5,185 bases of DNA from Clostridia bacterium (GTDB taxonomy: Bacteria > Bacillota > Clostridia > DUPQ01). The DNA is taken from NCBI GenBank assembly GCA_028690885.1, contig JAQVAJ010000135.1, positions 1-5,185 on the forward strand, given 5' to 3'. The notes beneath the pieces were generated by a model, which worked only from the letters and a program-made list of their open reading frames with translations, was not told the origin of the DNA and did not search any database. This document shows positions 1 through 5,185 of the stretch, piece after piece (within the stretch, counting starts at the first letter, position 1; each line of letters opens with the position of its first letter). A program made the position numbers and the translations under genes.

Positions 1-993
1 ATACACAAAGACAGATTTTTAAGTTACGCTGATGGTACAGGAAAAAATCCTATGTTTGACGCAAAACTATACTTAGCCGGTAAAATGTTAAATGATCGGT
101 CTATGATGGATATGGCAATTGATGTATTTAGAAACAATAGGAAAGCAAATATATATTATGATCATTTCATATATATCCTGTCTGATTATATAGAATACAT
201 TTTTTCATATAACCAGCTTTGCAAAGAATCCGCTAAACCAATGGGAACGTCACACTACCTTGCATCTTCTGTTCTTACTGATTCGCATATATTTACAGCC
301 CGAATAAAACAAGAAAGCCATGAAGGGTTTTTCATAGGACTAAAGGGCGGTAATAATGATGAATCTCATAATCACAATGATGTTGGATGCCCATATATAT
401 ATCTTGATGGTGAGCCTGTAGTCATCGACCCTGCTGCAGGGACATATACTTCAAAAACATTTAGTAATGAAAGATATGAAATATGGACCATGCAGTCTAT
501 ATGGCATAGTTTACCTAAGATAAACGGAATTATGCAAAATGCTGGAGCAAAGTATCAGTCAGAGTCCTTTCAATGGAATGAGGACGAAAACTATGCATGG
601 GCATCTTTAGAAATAGCAAAAGCTTATCCAATAGAATCCGGTATAAAATCTTATATAAGGAAAATGAGACTTAACAGAAAAGAAAATAAGGCTTATATCA
701 ATGACAGCCTTATACTTGATAATCCAACCGAAAACATTGTTTTTCATATTACTCTGTTTTCAAAACCTTTGCTTGTCAGGCCTGGTGAAATACTTTTAAA
801 AAACGAGCACACAAGTGTAAGATTGTTGTATAACGATTCGCTTGTATTGTCTGATTGTATTGAAATGGATTTAACTTATGATACTAAGCTTTCAGGTTCT
901 TGGGGGAATAATATTTACAGAGCAGATTTCAAGGTAAAAAATGTATCAGACAAGTTTAATCTAGAGTTCTGCTTTATTCAGAATAATTTATAA
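1..993 (+). CDS. Heparinase II/III-family polysaccharide lyase-like protein, 3' part (5' end outside window)
   Basis: The frame is open from base 1 and ends at TAA (991-993), so about 330 C-terminal residues are visible. The ATG at 52 is internal, because the same frame reads on upstream with no stop. The diagnostic feature is HNHNDVG (bases 367-387), the metal/active-site motif of the heparinase II/III-like beta-sandwich domain. It is followed by VIDPAAGTY (421-447) and WHSLPKING (502-528). From knowledge of the family, the second His of HNHND, the Asp of IDP (427-429) and the later His (505-507) are plausible metal ligands; this assignment is inference. The short helical stretch before them fits the end of an alpha/alpha-toroid, and the rest is beta-rich. 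Family members are often about 600-700 residues, so roughly half is missing. They cleave uronic-acid-containing polysaccharides by beta-elimination, but substrate and polysaccharide lyase family cannot be assigned. Any signal peptide would lie outside the window, so the location in the cell is unknown. Confidence 0.85.
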   Translation: MHKDRFLSYADGTGKNPMFDAKLYLAGKMLNDRSMMDMAIDVFRNNRKANIYYDHFIYILSDYIEYIFSYNQLCKESAKPMGTSHYLASSVLTDSHIFTARIKQESHEGFFIGLKGGNNDESHNHNDVGCPYIYLDGEPVVIDPAAGTYTSKTFSNERYEIWTMQSIWHSLPKINGIMQNAGAKYQSESFQWNEDENYAWASLEIAKAYPIESGIKSYIRKMRLNRKENKAYINDSLILDNPTENIVFHITLFSKPLLVRPGEILLKNEHTSVRLLYNDSLVLSDCIEMDLTYDTKLSGSWGNNIYRADFKVKNVSDKFNLEFCFIQNNL

Positions 994-1036
994 ATACAAA
1001 ACCATTATCATATAGAAATCCAGCCTCAATATTACA

Positions 1037-2287
1037 TTAATCATGAACTATGTGAACTTGATAAGTCTGGCGATATTCGGTCGGAGCAGATCCATAATAT
1101 CGTTTGAAGATTTTTGAAAAATAATTAAGATCCTGTATACCACAGTACTGAGAGATGGTTTGAACCTGAAGCATAGTAGTGGTAAGAAGCTGAGCTGCAT
1201 ACTTCATACGCTTTCTATTTACATAGTCAGTCAGAGTACAGCCGATTTCTTTTTTAAATAGTGAAGACAAATATCCTGCTGAAATATTCTGTATAGAAGC
1301 TAATGTATGTAAAGTAAGGTCTGAAGCAAGATTGGTATCTATACATAGAAGTGTTTTATGTATTGGAAGCGAGCAGCATCTTGATGAATGCTTATTAACC
1401 AGACGACAGTAAGATGATATAATTTCTGACATAAGCTTGTATCCAGCATCCATTGACACTATCATTTCTATTTTTTTAGCAAAATCTGTTGAAATCCTAT
1501 CTAGATACATGGGGTGAACAGATCCTTTTTCGGCTGCTTTACGCATCAATGTATTCATGATAATACCGTAATTCTTTAAATTACGTATTGGGTCTGATAC
1601 TCTCTGCCGAAAAGACATCTGTCCTAAATGAGATAACATCAACTCTGCTTTGTGTGATAATCCGAGTGTAACTGCTTCGAGTAATTCGTTTTCATATGCA
1701 TATCTGCGTTCCATATATTCCATCTGCTGCAATACATCATCTGAAGCATAAACAGAGTTATTATCAAAAGAATTACTCTGTGTTATATAGTCTTCCTGGT
1801 GTTTTACTACACTGAAGGAATCAGAGCTTCCCCATAAAACTTCAGCAAAGCATATAATCGCTGTAAATAGAAATATTTCATCGTTTATTACAGGAATACT
1901 GGAATAATAACTTTCGAGTTTGCTAAGCATCTTTGGTTGAGTAGAAAACCGCTCCATATCTTCAATAAGCTGCTGTCGTGTTAGATGTACCGACATATAT
2001 GGACCAATAACTACAACTGTCGGGTCTTCCTGCGGCAGCATGAGATAGAAGTAATTGCACATATATGGATCTGTAATTTTATATATTGTATTATGCTTCG
2101 ACTCGAAAGGAAGCTCATAAAACATGCGATGGTACTCAGATTCTCGTCCTAATATATCTCTTATCCCAAAATCAATTTTATCATTATACACTTTATCTTT
2201 CTTAAGCATATTAATCTGAATATTCTGCTTTTTCAGAATACTCTCCATATACTTATACTCTTTTTGATACCAAATTTCGCTTTGCAT
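1037..2287 (-). CDS. AraC-family transcriptional regulator (416 aa)
   Basis: The C-terminal ~100 residues form a typical AraC/XylS double helix-turn-helix. The first HTH is at about residues 325-349, with YLSSLFKKEIG leading into TLTDYVNRKRMKYAAQLL. The second is at about 374-406, with GIQDLNYFSKIFKRYYG and then APTEYR. The N-terminal ~160 residues are a probable ligand-sensing region, with motifs such as TIYKITDPYMCNYFYLMLP and GPY. A helical linker (about 180-275, including RNLKNYGIIMNTLMRKAAE) resembles that of large clostridial AraC regulators. The effector is unknown. No signal peptide or membrane segment is seen, so it should be cytoplasmic. It is divergent from the symporter-GH2 pair, which suggests that it activates that operon in response to an imported sugar. 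ATG 2287 is the first in-frame ATG after an upstream in-frame stop (TGA, 2317-2315). However, the best Shine-Dalgarno lies 22 bases away, so Met14 is an alternative start. Confidence 0.9.
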   Translation of the reverse strand: MQSEIWYQKEYKYMESILKKQNIQINMLKKDKVYNDKIDFGIRDILGRESEYHRMFYELPFESKHNTIYKITDPYMCNYFYLMLPQEDPTVVVIGPYMSVHLTRQQLIEDMERFSTQPKMLSKLESYYSSIPVINDEIFLFTAIICFAEVLWGSSDSFSVVKHQEDYITQSNSFDNNSVYASDDVLQQMEYMERRYAYENELLEAVTLGLSHKAELMLSHLGQMSFRQRVSDPIRNLKNYGIIMNTLMRKAAEKGSVHPMYLDRISTDFAKKIEMIVSMDAGYKLMSEIISSYCRLVNKHSSRCCSLPIHKTLLCIDTNLASDLTLHTLASIQNISAGYLSSLFKKEIGCTLTDYVNRKRMKYAAQLLTTTMLQVQTISQYCGIQDLNYFSKIFKRYYGSAPTEYRQTYQVHIVHD

Positions 2288-2309
2288 TTTGCAGTTTATT
2301 GTTGTTAAT

Positions 2310-2316
2310 CCCTTTC
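2310..2316 (-). promoter_or_regulatory. Shine-Dalgarno-like GAAAGGG upstream of the AraC regulator
   Basis: Read on the minus strand, this is the only purine-rich ribosome-binding-like site before the regulator ATG at 2287. The gap of 22 bases is much longer than the usual 5-10. An in-frame ATA sits about 10 bases downstream (2299-2297), but there is no ATG, GTG or TTG in the gap. Either the site is weak or unused, or translation starts unusually, for example at Met14 behind AAAGAG. Confidence 0.35.
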
Positions 2317-2322
2317 AATTTT

Positions 2323-2351
2323 GTAACTACACACTTCTGTAATGAAGTTAC
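2323..2351. repeat. Imperfect inverted repeat in the regulator leader
   Basis: The arms GTAACTACA (2323-2331) and TGAAGTTAC (2343-2351) pair at 8 of 9 positions around an 11-base loop. The element lies between the predicted regulator promoter and its ribosome binding site. It could be an autoregulatory operator or a weak hairpin in the 5' leader. There is no T-run that would make it an intrinsic terminator. Its function is inferred only. Confidence 0.35.
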
Positions 2352-2363
2352 TAATTAACTTTA

Positions 2364-2393
2364 ATTTTAGTTTAATATAATAAATTGTGTAAA
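2364..2393 (-). promoter_or_regulatory. Candidate sigma-A promoter for the AraC regulator
   Basis: On the minus strand, TTTACA (2393-2388, 5 of 6 to TTGACA) and TAAAAT (2369-2364, 5 of 6 to TATAAT) are separated by 18 bases. The predicted transcript would start near 2357 and carry a leader of about 70 bases. The region is so AT-rich that chance matches are common, so this is a candidate only. Confidence 0.4.
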
Positions 2394-2414
2394 TCAATAA
2401 ATTATCTTAAAATA

Positions 2415-2426
2415 TTACTATAGTAA
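2415..2426. promoter_or_regulatory. Perfect 12-base palindrome TTACTATAGTAA, candidate operator
   Basis: This is a perfect dyad roughly midway between the two candidate divergent promoters. It has the TTACTA half-site on both strands. A symmetric site between divergent -35 elements suits a regulator acting on both genes. In DNA this rich in A and T, the C/G positions give it some weight, but no binding evidence exists. Confidence 0.4.
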
Positions 2427-2441
2427 ATTAATATTTTACTA
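2415..2441 (+). promoter_or_regulatory. Tandem TTACTA half-sites with 21-base spacing, candidate AraC-type binding site
   Basis: TTACTA occurs at 2415-2420 and again at 2436-2441, exactly 21 bases apart, which is two helical turns on the same DNA face. The promoter-proximal copy overlaps the predicted -35 of the symporter operon. AraC-family activators classically bind direct repeats about 21 bases apart that touch the -35 element, so the geometry fits the adjacent regulator. A third TTACTA lies at 2348-2353. Similarity around the six-base core is limited, so this is inferred. Confidence 0.4.
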
Positions 2442-2463
2442 ACAGATTCAAATTTTACATAAT
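2435..2463 (+). promoter_or_regulatory. Candidate promoter for the symporter-GH2 operon
   Basis: TTTACT (2435-2440, 4 of 6 to TTGACA) and CATAAT (2458-2463, 5 of 6 to TATAAT) are separated by 17 bases. The weak -35 overlapped by an activator-like half-site is what an activator-dependent promoter would look like. An alternative -10 is TAGAAT at 2463-2468. The predicted start is near 2470, leaving a leader of about 70 bases. Confidence 0.4.
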
Positions 2464-2523
2464 AGAATAAAGTAAGAAGTAAATAAATAACATAATATAC
2501 CTATCATCAGTTTCAAAAGGAGT

Positions 2524-2531
2524 AAAGGAGG
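2524..2531 (+). promoter_or_regulatory. Strong ribosome binding site AAAGGAGG deciding a GTG start
   Basis: This near-perfect Shine-Dalgarno lies 8 bases before GTG at 2540, which sets the symporter start. A second copy-like AAAAGGAG sits just upstream at 2515-2522, giving two tandem purine-rich sites. The upstream copy is too far away to serve the same start well and may act as a standby site. Confidence 0.85.
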
Positions 2532-2539
2532 ATATTCTA

Positions 2540-3964
2540 GTGAAAAAAGAAGTTCAGGTAGATGAGAAGGGATTCAGAAAGTTTAGTATCCGCGACAGTT
2601 TTGCTTATGCTGCAGGAGATTTCGGTTGCAATATGAGTTTTGCCTTAAAGGGTACTATGGCAATTTTCTGGACACAGTTTATGCAAATGGATTCCATACT
2701 GTATGCAGCATTACTTATTGTAGTGCAGGTATGGGATGCAATTAATGATCCATTAATTGGTTCTATTGTTGATGCTGATAGACGCAAATACAAAAGAAAT
2801 AAGTTTCTGACATACATTTTTATAGGTTCTTTAGGACTTATCATCGGCGGAGCTTTATGCTTTATCCCTTGGAGAAATGCACCAGAAATAGCAAAAATTA
2901 TAATATTCATATGCGGTTATGTTATTTGGGATGCCTTTTATACGATAGCGAATGTACCTTATGGGTCTCTTCTATCGCTTATCTCAAAAGAACCTGCCGA
3001 CAGGGCTTCCTTGTCAGCTTGGCGTTCAGTAGGTGCAATGGCTGGTAATATACTGCCAATGGTTATATTGCCAATAATTATATATGATTCAAATAACAAC
3101 ATTGTTGGTGAGCGTGTCTTTATAGCTGCTCTGCTTATGGGAGTGTTAGGTTTTATTGCATTTCAATTTATGCTACGAAATACAGAAATACGTGTTGAGG
3201 AAACAGTAACACTAAATGAGAAACGTCCTAAATTCAATGTTTTCAAAGCAATTGGTAACTTTATGCGTAATCGTCCAGCTGTCGGTGCGACTGTAGCAGC
3301 AATGGGCATGTTTCTTGGAATGCAAGGTGCTGCAACTGCTGTTGTCGTACTTTTCCAGTCATATTTTCAGAATGTTAAAATTTTGGGAATAGTCCAGCTT
3401 TTTGCAATGCTTCCTATTTTTCTTTTCACACCTTTAGCACGTAAGATGGTTGTTAAGTATGGCAAAAAGGAACTGTCAGTTATAGGTTCTCTTTGTAGTG
3501 TTGTAGCTTGTATTGCGATGATAGTTCTTCCAATAACTCCTGATGCAAAAGGCCTTATAATCTATGTCTTGTGCTTATTTATAAGCAGTTTGGGTTTAGG
3601 AATATATTCAACTGTCTCATGGGCAATGATGGGTGATGCTATTGATTACAACGAATGGAAGAATGGAGTCAGAGAAGAAGGAGTTACATATTCCTTACAT
3701 TCATTTTTCAGAAAACTTGCACAAGGTATTGGACCAGCAATAGCTCTTGTAGTAATGGTTGCCTTAGGTTACGTGGAAGCTAATGAAGGCAGTCAGACAT
3801 TTGAAGTCGCTTTAAGAATGCGTTATCTTGTAGCTGGCTTATACACTTTCAGTGCTATTTTGATGTATGTGGGTCTGGGACTCATTTACAATCTCGATAA
3901 AAAGAAATTGACAAAAATGAACGAAGAGTTGGATTCTGCTCGCTCTAAGTTGGAAACAGAATAA
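2540..3964 (+). CDS. GPH-family (MelB-like) sugar:cation symporter (474 aa)
   Basis: This is an inner-membrane major facilitator of the glycoside-pentoside-hexuronide type, importing a sugar or small glycoside with Na+ or H+. About 12 hydrophobic segments are visible: roughly residues 20-45, 52-75, 91-110, 116-140, 160-182, 192-212, 245-272, 280-298, 312-332, 338-362, 383-410 and 430-452. A charged central loop lies at about 213-243. The family hallmark WDAINDPLIGSIVD is at 65-78. D66 and D70 align by eye with the MelB cation-site aspartates D55 and D59. GDAIDYNEWKNGVREEG (365-381) matches the conserved loop before helix 11, and K392 may correspond to MelB K377. Length is normal for the family and no disruption is seen. 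The start is GTG, placed by the strong ribosome binding site. The GH2 gene follows after 14 bases, so the imported substrate is probably the hydrolase substrate. The exact sugar cannot be told from sequence. Confidence 0.93.
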   Translation: MKKEVQVDEKGFRKFSIRDSFAYAAGDFGCNMSFALKGTMAIFWTQFMQMDSILYAALLIVVQVWDAINDPLIGSIVDADRRKYKRNKFLTYIFIGSLGLIIGGALCFIPWRNAPEIAKIIIFICGYVIWDAFYTIANVPYGSLLSLISKEPADRASLSAWRSVGAMAGNILPMVILPIIIYDSNNNIVGERVFIAALLMGVLGFIAFQFMLRNTEIRVEETVTLNEKRPKFNVFKAIGNFMRNRPAVGATVAAMGMFLGMQGAATAVVVLFQSYFQNVKILGIVQLFAMLPIFLFTPLARKMVVKYGKKELSVIGSLCSVVACIAMIVLPITPDAKGLIIYVLCLFISSLGLGIYSTVSWAMMGDAIDYNEWKNGVREEGVTYSLHSFFRKLAQGIGPAIALVVMVALGYVEANEGSQTFEVALRMRYLVAGLYTFSAILMYVGLGLIYNLDKKKLTKMNEELDSARSKLETE

Positions 3965-3971
3965 AGGGAGG
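3963..3971 (+). promoter_or_regulatory. Ribosome binding site AAAGGGAGG overlapping the symporter stop
   Basis: The site begins inside the symporter TAA (3962-3964) and ends 7 bases before TTG at 3979. This fixes the otherwise unmarked TTG start of the next gene. The overlap of stop codon and ribosome binding site suggests translational coupling in one operon. Confidence 0.85.
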
Positions 3972-3978
3972 TCTTTTC

Positions 3979-5185
3979 TTGAGAACAATATATAATTTAA
4001 ATATAAAATGGGCTTTTTCGAAACAGGTTGATACAGTTCCAAAAGAACTGCCAATGAATTGGGAATGGGTCAATCTACCACACACCTGGAACGCGACAGA
4101 CGGACAGGATGGAGGCAATGACTACTACCGTGGTGCTTGCTATTATGTAAAACAAATTAATAGAACAGATTTACCTCAAACAGATTGCTACTATCTAGAA
4201 ATAAAAGGAGCAAATTCCTCTGCTGATGTTTTTCTTAATGGAAAACATTTAGCTCACCATGACGGAGGTTACTCAACATGGAGAGTGGATATTACCAATG
4301 ACTTCAACGATGAAAATCTGCTTGTTATTGCTGTTGATAACTCACCTAATGAAAAAGTTTATCCGCAAGTCGCTGATTTCACATTCTATGGAGGTTTGTA
4401 TCGTGATGTGAACTTAATCTGTGTAAACAAATCTCATTTCTCTTTGGGCTATTATGGAGGTCCAGGGTTAAAAATAACTCCTGAAGTATTTGACAATGAT
4501 GCAAAAGTACAGATCGAAACATGGATAACCGACTATAAAGAAGGGCAGAATATTTGTTATACAATTTATGATAAAGAAGAGAATAAGATAGCTAGCACAG
4601 AAACTGACAAATTGTCTGCAATACTGGAAATAGAAAATGTTCATCTCTGGCATGGCCGTAAAGATCCTTATCTGTACAGAGTTGAAGTAGAGCTTTTGGA
4701 GAATAACGAAGTAATTGACAATATATCTTCAAATTTTGGATGCAGGACCTTTAAGATTGATCCGGATAACGGTTTTATCCTCAATGGAGAAGAGTATCCT
4801 TTAAGAGGAGTATCACGTCATCAGGACCGTTTAGGTTATGGAAATGCTCTTTTACCTGAACATCATAAAGAGGATATGGAACTTATTTATGAGTTAGGCT
4901 GTACGACAATACGTCTTGCCCATTATCAGCATGACCAGTACTTTTATGATTTGTGTGATGAATATGGAATGGTAGTATGGGCTGAAATACCATACATCTC
5001 TCAACACAACCCTTTAGCAAATGAAAACACGATAAGCCAGATGAAGGAGCTTATTACACAAAATTACAATCATCCTTCAATAGTCGTATGGGGTCTTTCA
5101 AATGAAGTGAGCATGAAAGGAGATAAAGATCCTGACCTTATACAAAATCATAACATACTTAACGATCTTTCTCATGAAATGGATA
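3979..5185 (+). CDS. Glycoside hydrolase family 2 (beta-galactosidase/beta-glucuronidase type), 5' part, cut by the right edge
   Basis: A frame with no stop runs from TTG 3979 to the window end, giving about 402 residues. No ATG lies near the start, and TTG sits 7 bases after AAAGGGAGG. The domain order is GH2. A jelly-roll sugar-binding domain spans about 1-150, with LPHTWNATDGQDGGNDYYRG near the start and FYGGLYRDVNL at 136-146. An immunoglobulin-like domain follows (about 150-250), then the start of the TIM barrel, with LRGVSRHQD at 275-283 and TTIRLAHYQH at 309-318. WGLSNE ends at E376, the expected acid/base glutamate. The nucleophile Glu and any NxK motif that marks beta-glucuronidases lie beyond the window. 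The N-terminus reads straight into the sugar-binding domain with no signal peptide, so a cytoplasmic enzyme acting on substrate imported by the preceding symporter is likely. The wording of the N-terminal motif favours the beta-galactosidase-like branch, but the substrate remains open. The family usually has about 600-1000 residues. Confidence 0.92.
   Translation, partial: MRTIYNLNIKWAFSKQVDTVPKELPMNWEWVNLPHTWNATDGQDGGNDYYRGACYYVKQINRTDLPQTDCYYLEIKGANSSADVFLNGKHLAHHDGGYSTWRVDITNDFNDENLLVIAVDNSPNEKVYPQVADFTFYGGLYRDVNLICVNKSHFSLGYYGGPGLKITPEVFDNDAKVQIETWITDYKEGQNICYTIYDKEENKIASTETDKLSAILEIENVHLWHGRKDPYLYRVEVELLENNEVIDNISSNFGCRTFKIDPDNGFILNGEEYPLRGVSRHQDRLGYGNALLPEHHKEDMELIYELGCTTIRLAHYQHDQYFYDLCDEYGMVVWAEIPYISQHNPLANENTISQMKELITQNYNHPSIVVWGLSNEVSMKGDKDPDLIQNHNILNDLSHEMD

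Noticed and set aside
52..54. ATG as the true start of the lyase-like gene
   Set aside because: The frame is open to base 1, there is no ribosome binding site before this ATG, and the family fold requires a large N-terminal part upstream.
2376..2381. Perfect TATAAT on the plus strand as the symporter -10
   Set aside because: There is no acceptable -35 at 16-18 bases upstream. It would give a leader of over 150 bases, and in DNA this AT-rich a chance match is expected.
2288..2539. Riboswitch or small RNA in the divergent region
   Set aside because: The region is too AT-rich and lacks conserved paired stems beyond the short inverted repeat; no known riboswitch core was recognised.
2605..2910. 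Minus-strand open frame of 101 codons
   Set aside because: It lies wholly inside the symporter gene, has no ribosome binding site or recognisable domain, and is an antisense shadow.
2857..3048. Plus-strand open frame of 63 codons
   Set aside because: It is inside the symporter gene in another frame, with no family resemblance.
3839..4054. Minus-strand open frame of 71 codons
   Set aside because: It overlaps the symporter end, the GH2 start and their shared ribosome binding site; the sense genes explain the DNA.
4379..4653. Two overlapping minus-strand frames of 61 codons each
   Set aside because: Both are antisense to the GH2 immunoglobulin-like region and overlap each other; no domain is seen.

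Overview
The window looks like part of a carbohydrate-use locus from a low-GC Gram-positive bacterium. A gut or rumen Clostridia (Lachnospiraceae-like) member is the best guess. The reasons are AT-rich DNA, strong AGGAGG-type ribosome binding sites, GTG and TTG starts, and a large AraC-family regulator of a kind common in that group. No gene here fixes the species.

Layout from left to right: (1) The 3' part of a heparinase II/III-family polysaccharide lyase-like gene on the + strand (1-993), open at the left edge. (2) A convergent AraC-family regulator on the - strand (1037-2287), with only 43 bases between the two stop codons. (3) A 252-base, very AT-rich divergent control region (2288-2539). 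It holds candidate back-to-back promoters, a perfect 12-base palindrome, and two TTACTA half-sites spaced 21 bases apart. (4) A GPH-family (MelB-like) sugar:cation symporter on the + strand (2540-3964), starting with GTG. (5) Fourteen bases after its stop, a glycoside hydrolase family 2 gene starting with TTG (3979 to beyond the right edge). It is cut after the acid/base glutamate and before the nucleophile.

The inferred logic is a sensor-regulator next to a divergent two-gene operon for uptake and intracellular hydrolysis of a beta-linked glycoside or oligosaccharide. The lyase-like gene could supply uronic-acid-containing fragments, but it is in a separate transcription unit and its link to the operon is by position only. 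The exact substrate cannot be read from the window, because the informative C-terminal half of the hydrolase and N-terminal half of the lyase are missing. I found no RNA gene, mobile element, CRISPR array or clear intrinsic terminator. I see no convincing wholly new system; the most testable observation is the operator-like architecture between the divergent genes.
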